Positions 43,967 through 52,185 of a stretch of DNA of 64,000 bases are shown one piece after another. Within the stretch, counting starts at the first letter, position 1; the number at the start of each line of letters is the position of its first letter. The DNA lies in NCBI RefSeq assembly GCF_019426345.1, contig NZ_JAHLLW010000011.1, positions 29,724 through 93,723 on the forward strand. The letters run 5' to 3'. A program made the position numbers and the translations under genes. The notes below the pieces were generated by a model, which did not search any database, had not been told where the DNA came from, and saw only the letters and a program-made list of their open reading frames with translations. Source of the stretch: Marinomonas lutimaris. GTDB taxonomy: Bacteria > Pseudomonadota > Gammaproteobacteria > Pseudomonadales > Marinomonadaceae.

Positions 43967-44394
43967 TTATTCCCTCGCTCAAGCTGTGTCGCCAAACTTA
44001 CTTTTGTAAGACCCGCTAAACGCACCTGATTAAATATCGGTCGTAGCTTTTCTAGAGAAATAGCACCATCGGCTTTGATTTGTACCCAAAAGCCCTCTTT
44101 ATCTGAAGCAGAAGCAAACTGCTGCTCTAGATAGGCTTGAACATCATCGATGGCAAACAGCTTGTCATCAACATAAAGACTATCATCGGCGCCCAATACA
44201 ATTTCAATATTGGGATCTGTAACAGCGCGGTTATCATTAATAGATTGTGGAGGCATTACAGGAATAGGATCTGCTTTTTGAATTTGCCCCGCCACCATAA
44301 AAAACACCAACATCAGAAACACCACGTTAATCAGTGGCACCATGTTGTCGTCGCTGCTGGCGTTTCTCGCGGCGTATTTTTGACCTATTTTCAT
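43963..44394 (-). CDS. exbD: ExbD-type biopolymer transport protein (second)
   Basis: A 143-residue ExbD/TolR protein with a short cytoplasmic N-terminus, one transmembrane helix (about 22-40, [19 protein letters not shown]) and a periplasmic domain. The aspartate expected in the helix of many ExbDs appears here as asparagine (LINVVFLML), unlike the other copy, which keeps aspartate (LIDVVFILL). It overlaps tonB and the upstream exbD by 4 nt on either side. Its proton-path residue change is notable. Confidence 0.9.
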   Translation of the reverse strand: MKIGQKYAARNASSDDNMVPLINVVFLMLVFFMVAGQIQKADPIPVMPPQSINDNRAVTDPNIEIVLGADDSLYVDDKLFAIDDVQAYLEQQFASASDKEGFWVQIKADGAISLEKLRPIFNQVRLAGLTKVSLATQLERGNK

Positions 44395-44816
44395 TTTGTC
44401 TCCGGCGGCATCGCAAAAGCATTCGCAATAGACACGGTTTTTGCGCCATTGAGTTTTAAGCGATCAGCAAGATGCATCAAGGTCTGTAAGGTCACTCCGT
44501 CTTCTGCTTTGATGATAAAAACACCCTCGTTATGATCTGTGACGAGTGTTTGAAAACGGGACTGATCGGAGAAACTAACTGCTTTTCCATCAACCCAAAC
44601 CTGATCATCATTTTGCTTCAATGTCAGGATAAGGTTGTCTTTTTCTTGAGGCGGCGTTTGAACATCGGATGCCACAGATAACGGTGTATCAACGATGCGC
44701 CAAGGCACAAAACTTGAGGTCAACATAAAAAACAACAGCAAGATAAACACCACATCGATTAGTGGTGTTAGGCTAATTGCGTTTTTACGTTTGGGCTGAG
44801 AAAGGTTAAGCGGCAT
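44391..44816 (-). CDS. exbD: ExbD-type biopolymer transport protein (first)
   Basis: A 141-residue ExbD with one transmembrane helix (about 18-40) that contains the conserved aspartate (ISLTPLIDVVFILLLFFML) used in proton-driven energy transfer to TonB, and a periplasmic domain. It is the active-site-bearing partner of the ExbB-like protein. It overlaps exbB by 11 nt and the second exbD by 4 nt, consistent with a coupled multi-subunit complex. Confidence 0.93.
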   Translation of the reverse strand: MPLNLSQPKRKNAISLTPLIDVVFILLLFFMLTSSFVPWRIVDTPLSVASDVQTPPQEKDNLILTLKQNDDQVWVDGKAVSFSDQSRFQTLVTDHNEGVFIIKAEDGVTLQTLMHLADRLKLNGAKTVSIANAFAMPPETK

Positions 44817-45486
44817 GCAACATCTCTTGGTTGGCCTTTTCGACTAGATGCTTAGCCTGCTTGCTAGTAAAAACCTGAGTAACAGCATCATTCATGTTGT
44901 GTGCAATACGTTCTACTTTTCGCTCTAACCAGCTTTGCAGTGTGACGACGGGAATCGCTACTGCCAAACCCACTGCGGTGGTTAACAGCGCCTGCCAAAT
45001 ACCACCAGATAATACGGAAGGATCAACTTGGTTTCCCGCACCTTCCATTTGCTGGAAAGCGGTGATCATACCCAATACGGTACCTAGCAGACCTAACAAT
45101 GGGCTCAAGGTCGCAATAATTTCTAAAGGACGTAGAAAAGAGCGAAGTTGATTTAGCTGATTCATCGCTCGGCGCTCTACTTCCTCACGAATCAAATCGG
45201 CACTGGTATTCGCGGCTAACAAAGCGCGCATGGTATAACCTACTAAAGCATCGATAGGACGTTTTTCATCTAACTGCTCAAGCGCTTTTTCACCATTTTC
45301 GTCACTACGCCATTCATCTAAGGCTAAATTACTGGTTTTTAAGCTCTCCGCGCGAAGTGAAGAAAACTGCCACAGTTTTAACAAAACAATTGTCAAAGCA
45401 ACGACAGAAAATACCATCAGTATCCATACCACAGGTCCACCGACCTGCAAAAAGTCGACTATTTTCTGCTGTACTGAATCTTCCAC
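44806..45486 (-). CDS. exbB: ExbB/TolQ/MotA-type proton channel
   Basis: A 226-residue inner-membrane protein with three hydrophobic helices: about 10-33 (GGPVVWILMVFSVVALTIVLLKLW), about 118-142 (LLGLLGTVLGMITAF) and about 158-180 (IWQALLTTAVGLAVAIPVV), as in ExbB. It couples the proton gradient to TonB. The GTG at 45486 is chosen because GGAGAG stands just upstream; the ORF extends to 45519 (ATG), which lacks a ribosome-binding site. First gene of exbB-exbD-exbD-tonB. Confidence 0.92.
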   Translation of the reverse strand: MEDSVQQKIVDFLQVGGPVVWILMVFSVVALTIVLLKLWQFSSLRAESLKTSNLALDEWRSDENGEKALEQLDEKRPIDALVGYTMRALLAANTSADLIREEVERRAMNQLNQLRSFLRPLEIIATLSPLLGLLGTVLGMITAFQQMEGAGNQVDPSVLSGGIWQALLTTAVGLAVAIPVVTLQSWLERKVERIAHNMNDAVTQVFTSKQAKHLVEKANQEMLHAA

Positions 45487-45518
45487 GACACTCTCCAAAG
45501 AATAAAAAACATTAAACA

Positions 45519-45534
45519 AATGGTAGTCATTCTC
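45519..45534. promoter_or_regulatory. partial Fur-box-like site upstream of exbB
   Basis: On the minus strand GAGAATGACTACCATT matches 12 of 16 positions of the Fur-box core. It is about 35-48 nt before the exbB start, where a Fur site controlling TonB energy supply would be expected. The match is imperfect. Confidence 0.4.
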
Positions 45535-45682
45535 AACCGCATTTTCAATAAGTAATTACTCAAATAAAAAGATATACAGGGCAGAAATGCACAGTAACTG
45601 TAAAGGCTAACAAGAAAAGCTGCATAACCATGTCAAACTCAACAAGATCATGCAGTTTTATAGAAGAAAGAAAATAAGCGGC

Positions 45683-46636
45683 TTACAACCAGCCGCGGTG
45701 TTTAAAATACCAATAAGGTGCAAATGCTGAAAACACCATCAAGCCTAACGCTGCCGGATAGCCGTAATCAAAGCCCAATTCAGGCATGATTTTAAAGTTC
45801 ATCCCGTAAATACTGGCAACCAAAGTTGGCGGTAAAAACACCACCGAAGCGATAGAGAAAATCTTGATGATTTTATTCTGTTCGATGTTAATAAAACCCT
45901 GTGTCGAATCCATCAAGAAGTTGATTTTATCGAACAAGAAAGTCGTATGAGACATCAAGGTTTCCACGTCACGCATGACCTCACGAAGAGTTTCTGAATA
46001 GTCTTGTCGATTAGGTAAGTGACGCAGCAGAAAAGAAATATTGCGTTGCGTATCCATCAGACAAAGACGAATTTTGCCGTTACTGTCTTCTAAGCGCGCC
46101 AATTTTTCAATAATCGTATCCAGCTCTGTCTCGTCGTCTTCGAGTACAAGATGGCTCACACCTTCCAACTGACGATGATAATCTTCTAGCGTATCCGCGT
46201 GGTTCTCGACTTTATTTTCAAGTAAAGTCACCAACAAATGAGCGGCTGAATCCACCACAATGTGACCTCGTCGCGCACGCATACGCAACAACCTAAAATC
46301 AGCTAATTCTGTTTCACGAATGGTGATCAGCCTGCCTTGCTGCAAGATACAAGCAACGGTTGACGTTTTATGGCGCCCTTCCGTTTGATTTAAAAACAAT
46401 GAGTGAACATGAATGCCTGCTTGGTCAACGAAGCAACGAGCGGACGCTTCAATCTCTTCGACATCATCGGATTCGGGAAGGTCTGTTCTCAATAACGCCT
46501 TAAGCTGTAATCGCTCGTCGTCATCGGGTTCTGCGGCGTCAATCCAGTTCGCCTCTTTTTGAAGGGTGGCAAAATTCTCATCTTCTTTGGAAATTTCTTG
46601 AATCAATCCATTGCGGATTTTAAAAAATCTTAACAT
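45683..46636 (-). CDS. corA: CorA-family magnesium/cobalt transporter
   Basis: A 317-residue inner-membrane divalent-cation channel, probably pentameric. A long acidic cytoplasmic N-terminal domain (about 1-250) is followed by two C-terminal helices; the first ends in the selectivity motif YGMNFKIMPEL and the second is followed by the short YFKHRGWL tail typical of CorA. The start ATG has GAGG upstream. It is not in an operon with the TonB or Aap genes. Confidence 0.93.
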   Translation of the reverse strand: MLRFFKIRNGLIQEISKEDENFATLQKEANWIDAAEPDDDERLQLKALLRTDLPESDDVEEIEASARCFVDQAGIHVHSLFLNQTEGRHKTSTVACILQQGRLITIRETELADFRLLRMRARRGHIVVDSAAHLLVTLLENKVENHADTLEDYHRQLEGVSHLVLEDDETELDTIIEKLARLEDSNGKIRLCLMDTQRNISFLLRHLPNRQDYSETLREVMRDVETLMSHTTFLFDKINFLMDSTQGFINIEQNKIIKIFSIASVVFLPPTLVASIYGMNFKIMPELGFDYGYPAALGLMVFSAFAPYWYFKHRGWL

Positions 46637-46930
46637 GCTACTTCCTCGATATGCTCGGCACCTTATTTCAGCCTAATCACGTAATTTGGCACGGCTCGCA
46701 ACCTATAGAATAAACACTGGAGATGTGTGTTTTATGACGTTGAAATAGGTTTGTATGGTTGCAAGAGCACTTATTGTATCTCACGCAGGAAAGAAACAGC
46801 AGGACAAAAAAAGAGGCAATACAGTGTGAACTGAATTACCCCCAAAAAGACCTTTTCCCTGGGAGGAGATGGTCCACTTCTTATCGAGTTGGATAAGAAA
46901 CTTTAAATTTCATTGCTAAAACCAAAAAAA
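46637..46930. other. spacer between corA and aapP
   Basis: About 295 bp without a gene. A short hairpin TTCTTATC/GATAAGAA at 46878-46899 lies just after aapP (minus strand) and may end that transcript, but it lacks a T-run. The rest should hold the corA promoter. Confidence 0.5.
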
Positions 46931-47674
46931 TCAATGCGCTAAAATTTGATCCAAGAAAACTTTGGCCCGCTCTGTTTTTGGCTTCACGAAAAATTCTTCT
47001 GGCGGTGATATCTCAATTACACTGCCCGCTTCCATAAAGACAATTCGATCCGCGAATTCTTTGGCAAAACCCATTTCGTGAGTTACACAAATCATTGTCA
47101 TGCCGTCTTTTGACAATGAGCGCATAATTTCCAGCACTTCAGAAATCATTTCAGGATCAAGTGCTGAGGTTGGTTCATCAAATAACATAATGTCAGGAGA
47201 CATCGTTAGCGCTCTGGCGATGGCAACACGCTGCTGCTGACCACCAGACAGTTGACCTGGATACTTCTGCTCTTGATCACCGATTTTCACTTTATCAAGC
47301 AAATCACGCGCGACTTCATTCGCCTGTGCCACTGACATACCCAACACATGACGTAAACCAAAAGTACAGTTATCTAGCACCGTCATATGGGGGAAAAGAT
47401 TAAAGTGCTGAAACACCATCCCCGTATGACGACGAATTTTCTCAATGTCTTTAACATTGTCACGGATGGTGATATCGCAAATAGTGATATCTCCTTCGTC
47501 GTGTTGCTCTAAATTATTAAGGCAACGAATCAAGGTGGATTTCCCTGAACCAGAAGGTCCACAAATTACGATGGTTTCGCCTTTGGCTACCGCTAAATCG
47601 ATATCGCGCAGCGCATGATATTTACCGTACCATTTATTAACTTGATCCAGCTTTACTACTGTTTGTTCAGACAT
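46931..47674 (-). CDS. aapP: polar amino-acid ABC transporter ATP-binding protein
   Basis: A 247-residue ATPase of the GlnQ/AapP group. It has Walker [10 protein letters not shown] (about 35-43), an [18 protein letters not shown]-loop, the LSGGQQQR signature and Walker [14 protein letters not shown]. It powers uptake with the two permeases upstream. The ATG at 47674 is chosen over one 12 bases earlier (MECI) because it starts the normal family sequence. It is last in the aapJ-aapQ-aapM-aapP cluster, 12 bp after aapM. Confidence 0.94.
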   Translation of the reverse strand: MSEQTVVKLDQVNKWYGKYHALRDIDLAVAKGETIVICGPSGSGKSTLIRCLNNLEQHDEGDITICDITIRDNVKDIEKIRRHTGMVFQHFNLFPHMTVLDNCTFGLRHVLGMSVAQANEVARDLLDKVKIGDQEQKYPGQLSGGQQQRVAIARALTMSPDIMLFDEPTSALDPEMISEVLEIMRSLSKDGMTMICVTHEMGFAKEFADRIVFMEAGSVIEISPPEEFFVKPKTERAKVFLDQILAH

Positions 47675-47686
47675 AATGCATTCCAA

Positions 47687-48805
47687 TTAATGTTTTGTGC
47701 GTTTGATACGCCGCTCTAGATGCGCGCCGTACTGTGCAATAGAAAAACAAGCGATAAAGAAAAACGCCGAAATAACGATTGGACCTTCTGCATGAAGACC
47801 AAGCCATTCCGCGTTGTGAAAAGTCGCATTAATTGCGCCCATCACTTCTAATAAACCAAGAATCATCACCAAGGTAGTTTCTTTAAATAAACCAATAAAG
47901 TTGGTAATTAACGCAGGAACTGAGTTACGTAATGCTTGCGGCATAACCACATACGCCATAGTTTTCCAGTAGCCACAGCCCATCGCATAAGAGGCTTCAA
48001 TTTGGCCTTTTGGCACAGCTTGGATCGCACCTCGAATGATCTCTGCTTTGTACACAGCCGAAACGAAAATCAGCACGAACAAGACTCGGAACAATACGTC
48101 GATAGATACGCCACTTGGCAAGAAAAGCTGCAACACTAAAGACGCCATGAACAAGAAGGTAATCACAGGTACAGAACGAATAATCTCGATGTAGCCGATG
48201 CAAGCCCAACGCAAGATAGGCAACTGTGAACGCCGGCCCAATGCTAAAAGAATGGCCACAGGCAATGATAAACACATGGCAATAATGCCCAAGAAGAAAG
48301 TCAGCGTCAGGCCACCCAACGCACTAGTTGAAATGTCTTCAAAGATAAAGCCACCTTTAAGCAACAACCAAAGCACTACAGGCAAAACGAGGATATAAAC
48401 CACGATCCATTTTTGCGGGATTCGTTGACTAAACAATAAAGGAAAGACAAAAAGCCCAACAGCAAACGCCGAATTCACTCGCCATTGCTCTGATTCAGGA
48501 AAAGGCCCATAGATGTAATAATCCATGTATTGTCGGATCGGAATCCAACACGCAGCGCCCGGAGCACAATCCGCACGGCTTGTTCCACTAAAGGTGGCAG
48601 AGAAAAACAGCCAATCTAAAGCTTTTGGCAACAGTAAACACAAGAGTGCAATAATGGCCAAAGTGACTAAACTGTCTAGCCAAGTGTTGAAAAGGTTACG
48701 TTTTATCCACACAACAACTCGGCTAAAACTTAAAGGAGTCGATTTTTTTGCTCTCGCTTCAATCGGCTTACCGGTTATTTTTTCGATGCTCGCTTGATGA
48801 TTCAT
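47687..48805 (-). CDS. aapM: polar amino-acid ABC transporter permease (AapM-type)
   Basis: A 372-residue inner-membrane permease, larger than a simple GlnP because of extra N-terminal helices, as in AapM. The EAA-type coupling segment is visible (EASYAMGCGYWKTMAYVVMPQALR, about 270-293), which contacts the ATPase. AAGGG precedes the ATG and one base separates it from the aapQ stop, indicating coupling. The substrate is likely a broad range of polar amino acids. Confidence 0.93.
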   Translation of the reverse strand: MNHQASIEKITGKPIEARAKKSTPLSFSRVVVWIKRNLFNTWLDSLVTLAIIALLCLLLPKALDWLFFSATFSGTSRADCAPGAACWIPIRQYMDYYIYGPFPESEQWRVNSAFAVGLFVFPLLFSQRIPQKWIVVYILVLPVVLWLLLKGGFIFEDISTSALGGLTLTFFLGIIAMCLSLPVAILLALGRRSQLPILRWACIGYIEIIRSVPVITFLFMASLVLQLFLPSGVSIDVLFRVLFVLIFVSAVYKAEIIRGAIQAVPKGQIEASYAMGCGYWKTMAYVVMPQALRNSVPALITNFIGLFKETTLVMILGLLEVMGAINATFHNAEWLGLHAEGPIVISAFFFIACFSIAQYGAHLERRIKRTKH

Positions 48806-48806
48806 C

Positions 48807-49940
48807 TTATCGCCCTTTCAACTGCATAGCTTTGTTGAAACGTCCCATAATGGCCGCCAGTATCAGATTCAAAATCCCATAACTCACCATCACGATCACG
48901 ATGCACTCAATGGCTTGGCCTGTAATATTTAAACTACTCCCACCCATGGTGCCCATAATGTCCATAAAGCCAACCACCGAACCCAATGCAGCGGCTTTTA
49001 GTACGTTGATATAAATAGACGTCATTGGCGGAATAATAGAATGTAGAGCTTGCGGAATAATCACTTTATTCATCACAATATTAGACCTGACACCAAGCGC
49101 TAAACCGGCTTCCATTTGCCCTTTTGAAATAGCCAAAATACTGCCTCGAATGACTTCTGAACCATGTGCCGCCGAGTAAGTACTTACTGCAATGATAAGC
49201 ATGATAAATTCTGGAGGAAGCGTCCAACCGTGTTTAAAATTAAAGCCAACTAATTTAGGTGCGGTAAAGCTAATAACAGGCGTAAATACAAGGCTCGCCA
49301 ACACCGCCAAAACGATTGTCATGAGCAGTACAGAGATAATACGTCGCCCTGTTGTAGAGACTCTTTTGTTGACCAAAAAGCACAATACAATCCATAACGC
49401 AGCAAACACTAAAGACGCCAACAAACCGTAATTCCATTCCACGCTAGGAATGGATAAACCACGATTTGAAAGAAACGACACATCACCAAAATTAAACGCC
49501 TGACGCACACTTGGCAGCATCAGCGACAAGGTATACCAAACTGAAATATGCACCAAAATAGGTACGTTACGAACATATTCAACAAGGCAAAGAGATACTT
49601 TAGACAATAAAAAATTCTGCGACAAACGCATAACAGCCAAACACAAAGCCATTACAGTCGTTAATAAGATAGCTACAACGGCAAACGCAATCGTATTGAC
49701 CATACCGGCTGCCCACGCCATTAAATGCGTAGAGGTTTTTGGATCGTAGTGAATCAAGCTATAGCTAATATCATAGCCTGCTCGCTGAAAAAGAAAGTCA
49801 AAGCCGCTAGTCAAACCCGCATCGCGCATATTGGTCGCAGCATTTAGGACAAGATAAGTAATCCCAAAACAAATGACTGCAAAAAATACGAGCTGTATCA
49901 GAGTGTCTCGAACTTTTCGGTTATATAAAAAAGAATGCAT
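48807..49940 (-). CDS. aapQ: polar amino-acid ABC transporter permease (AapQ-type)
   Basis: A 377-residue inner-membrane permease with several hydrophobic helices and an EAA-type loop (EAGLALGVRSNIVMNKVIIPQAL). A longer ORF reaches a TTG at 49994 that overlaps a terminator-like hairpin, so the ATG at 49940 (MHSFLYNRKVRD) is preferred, although its ribosome-binding site is weak. It pairs with AapM. The gap to aapJ is 97 bp and holds an attenuator-like hairpin. Confidence 0.88.
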   Translation of the reverse strand: MHSFLYNRKVRDTLIQLVFFAVICFGITYLVLNAATNMRDAGLTSGFDFLFQRAGYDISYSLIHYDPKTSTHLMAWAAGMVNTIAFAVVAILLTTVMALCLAVMRLSQNFLLSKVSLCLVEYVRNVPILVHISVWYTLSLMLPSVRQAFNFGDVSFLSNRGLSIPSVEWNYGLLASLVFAALWIVLCFLVNKRVSTTGRRIISVLLMTIVLAVLASLVFTPVISFTAPKLVGFNFKHGWTLPPEFIMLIIAVSTYSAAHGSEVIRGSILAISKGQMEAGLALGVRSNIVMNKVIIPQALHSIIPPMTSIYINVLKAAALGSVVGFMDIMGTMGGSSLNITGQAIECIVIVMVSYGILNLILAAIMGRFNKAMQLKGR

Positions 49941-49996
49941 AAACAACTGCCATAGATGGTGCTTACAAGTGGAGCTTTCAAACGCTAATGACAATG

Positions 49997-50026
49997 AAAA
50001 GCCAGCTTACCTAAGGGTAAACTGGC
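49997..50026 (-). terminator. attenuator-like terminator between aapJ and aapQ
   Basis: On the minus strand GCCAGTTTACCC and GGTAAGCTGGC pair (one G-U) across a short loop and are followed by TTTT. Such a leaky terminator after the binding-protein gene would keep AapJ more abundant than the membrane parts. Confidence 0.75.
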
Positions 50027-50037
50027 TCAAATTATGA

Positions 50038-51057
50038 TTAACGGAACGGGTAGGCGTATAACAGACCGCCTTTGGTATAAAGGTTATTTAAGCCGCGATC
50101 AAACTTAAGCGCGGAATCCTTACCTAAGTTACGGTCAAAGATTTCGCCGTAGTTACCTACTGCTTTAATGGCGTTGTAAGCCCATTTATCATCCAAGCCA
50201 AAGTTCTTACCTAAACTACCTTCAGTGCCAAGTAAGCGCATAACATCAGGTTTTGTGCTTTTTAGTTTTTCATCGACATTACTTTGAGTAATGCCCTGCT
50301 CTTCTGCTTCAATCAATGCCATTGCCGTCCAAGTGACAACTTGACGCCATTCATCATTGCCTTGTTTGACATAAGCACCAAGTGGTTCTTTAGAAATACG
50401 CTCAGGTAAAATAACGTTTGCTGATGGATCCGGCATACCTTGGCGATCTGCTGCCAGTGCTGAAGCATCATTGGTCACTGCATCACAACGATTCGCTAGA
50501 TAAGCAGCGGTAGATTCTGCGCTACCCTCTACGATGAGTGCTTTATAACTTAAACCACGCGACTCAAAGTAGTCGTTAATGTTTTTCTCGCTCGTCGTAC
50601 CTGGGTAAGTACAAATAGTCGCGCCGTCTAATTCTTCAATCGAGTTCACACCCAGTTCTTTTTTAACCATCAAAGCTTGGCCGTCATAGAACCAAGGTGT
50701 CGTGACATCAACACCATTCAAGCCATCACGCGTTGCGGTGAAAGTGGTAGAACGCGCCAACATATCAATTTCGTCTGTCACTAAAGCCGTCAAACGGTTA
50801 CGCGAGTTCATTGTAATGAACTCAACTTTAGAGGCATCGCCAAATACAGCCGCAGCAACAGCCTTACAAAGCTCAACATCCAACCCAGTCCAATTACCTT
50901 TTGTATCAGGCGTTGAAAAACCCGCTTTACCAGGATGGATACCGCACTTCATAACACCACGTGCTTTTACTTCTTCTAGCTTGTCCGCTGCGTAAACAGA
51001 AGCACTAGCGGATAAAACCCCAGCACCAATGATCGCAGTCGCAATTAGTTTTTTCAT
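50038..51057 (-). CDS. aapJ: polar amino-acid ABC transporter substrate-binding protein
   Basis: A 339-residue periplasmic binding protein. The signal peptide (MKKLIATAIIGAGVLSASASVYAA) precedes the family start KLEEVKARGVMKCGIHPGKAGFS, then GLDVELCKAVAAAVFGD and LARSTTFTATRDGLNGVD, as in AapJ/BztA. It captures amino acids for AapQMP. AGGA precedes the ATG. Two TGGATACAT motifs lie upstream. Aspartate or glutamate are plausible ligands given iadA nearby. Confidence 0.94.
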   Translation of the reverse strand: MKKLIATAIIGAGVLSASASVYAADKLEEVKARGVMKCGIHPGKAGFSTPDTKGNWTGLDVELCKAVAAAVFGDASKVEFITMNSRNRLTALVTDEIDMLARSTTFTATRDGLNGVDVTTPWFYDGQALMVKKELGVNSIEELDGATICTYPGTTSEKNINDYFESRGLSYKALIVEGSAESTAAYLANRCDAVTNDASALAADRQGMPDPSANVILPERISKEPLGAYVKQGNDEWRQVVTWTAMALIEAEEQGITQSNVDEKLKSTKPDVMRLLGTEGSLGKNFGLDDKWAYNAIKAVGNYGEIFDRNLGKDSALKFDRGLNNLYTKGGLLYAYPFR

Positions 51058-51104
51058 TGTTGTAATCCTATATTGAGTTCCGATGTGACAAACAAAGAAT
51101 ACTT

Positions 51105-51113
51105 TGGATACAT
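51105..51113. promoter_or_regulatory. TGGATACAT motif, site 1 upstream of aapJ
   Basis: TGGATACAT about 48 bp upstream of the aapJ ATG; site 2 is 32 bp further on. The same word in reverse stands before iadA at 52163-52171. Confidence 0.6.
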
Positions 51114-51136
51114 ATTAAGAGTCAATAATGAATAAA

Positions 51137-51145
51137 TGGATACAT
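51137..51145. promoter_or_regulatory. TGGATACAT motif, site 2 upstream of aapJ
   Basis: Identical to site 1 and 32 bp away, about three helical turns. Probably a GntR-family half-site pair. Confidence 0.6.
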
Positions 51146-51328
51146 AAATTCAAGTTAATTACAGAATTTAGAACATACATAATTCAAAATAAGATAAGGC
51201 TAAGTCCAAATAAGGAGCATAGGTACAAGAAATTTGGTAGACGAATAACAATGCCTTCCTAAAGAAAATCCCTAAGAAGACTATTGAAAAGGCCATTGAG
51301 AAAATACATGCAGTTGATACTGGAAGGT

Positions 51329-52000
51329 TTAAAGTGAAGCGGTTTGACGACGTTTTAATTGCTGTGATTTTAACTGTTCGGCCAGTGCATAAGCACTCAT
51401 CATGATATGGCTTTCCAGCGCGTAACAAGCGCCTTCTATGTCTTGCCGTTCACACCGATCTATCAATTCATCGTGTTCACGCAATGAGCGCGGCGTATTA
51501 CGGTGACTCAAAATAAAAGACTTTAAGCGCGCATAATGGCGATGATGTAGGTCTTTGATCACATTTTGCATCAAAGGACGATTGGCAGGTTTATATAAGA
51601 CTTCATGGAACAGATAGTTCAATGGCGTCCACTCTTCAGGTGCGCATTTTTTCAGACTTTCATTGATTTCACGGGCTTTTGCAATATCTTCAGTGCCCAT
51701 TAAAGGAATCGATAATTCTAGCAATTTTACTTCAATTAAAGCTCTAAGCTCACATTTTTCAAGGAAACTTTCCGGGGAAATTGTTGTAACCGTTGCCCTG
51801 CCTGTGTCACGAATCTCAACCAGCTCTTCTCCTGCTAGTATCTGCAAAGCTTCGCGCACTGGCGTGCGGCTAACTTGATAAGTGCTGGCAATATCCACTT
51901 GCGAAAGTGCCATTCCTTCAGGATAAGTACCATCCAAGATCTTAGCTCGTATGTCTTCCGTAACCGACAGTACTGCTTTTTGTTTGTTATTTTCGCTCAT
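51329..52000 (-). CDS. GntR-family regulator, FCD (FadR C-terminal) subfamily
   Basis: A 223-residue regulator with an N-terminal winged helix-turn-helix (about 10-75: DIRAKILDGTYPEGMALSQVDIASTYQVSRTPVREALQIL) and an FCD ligand domain (about 85-210) with likely metal-binding histidines in YLFHEVLY and LESHIMMSAY. It lies between aapJ and iadA, which share the TGGATACAT motif, so it is the probable regulator of both. The ligand could be an amino acid or dipeptide. Confidence 0.92.
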   Translation of the reverse strand: MSENNKQKAVLSVTEDIRAKILDGTYPEGMALSQVDIASTYQVSRTPVREALQILAGEELVEIRDTGRATVTTISPESFLEKCELRALIEVKLLELSIPLMGTEDIAKAREINESLKKCAPEEWTPLNYLFHEVLYKPANRPLMQNVIKDLHHRHYARLKSFILSHRNTPRSLREHDELIDRCERQDIEGACYALESHIMMSAYALAEQLKSQQLKRRQTASL

Positions 52001-52162
52001 GAAAGCCTATCTAATTGAGATTAATGAAGTTTCTGAATAAAACCGCATAAAATATGAACAAGATTTTAACATAGAGTCGTTATATCTGCGACTGTAGACA
52101 AGAGAAATACAGACGATTGCAACTTGATTAATGTACCCATTTGATATAAAAATACCAACAAA

Positions 52163-52171
52163 ATGTATCCA
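52163..52171. promoter_or_regulatory. ATGTATCCA motif upstream of iadA
   Basis: ATGTATCCA, the reverse complement of the aapJ upstream sites, about 15 bp before the iadA start. Confidence 0.58.
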
Positions 52172-52185
52172 TTATGGTTTTATAT

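Noticed and set aside
42811..44029. Long ORFs on both strands overlapping the tonB repeat (about 290-360 codons)
   Set aside because: The 18-bp repeat has no stop codon in several frames, so it opens artificial ORFs of simple composition (GSTTGS, NLWLSQ, WLNHRF). Only the TonB frame has an N-terminal membrane helix and a C-terminal domain.
49941..49994. TTG start of the aapQ ORF
   Set aside because: The TTG lies just after a terminator-like hairpin and adds sequence not typical of the family; the ATG at 49940 is preferred.
51168..51428. 86-residue ORF downstream of and overlapping the GntR gene
   Set aside because: It overlaps the 3' end of the GntR gene in another frame and has no motif.
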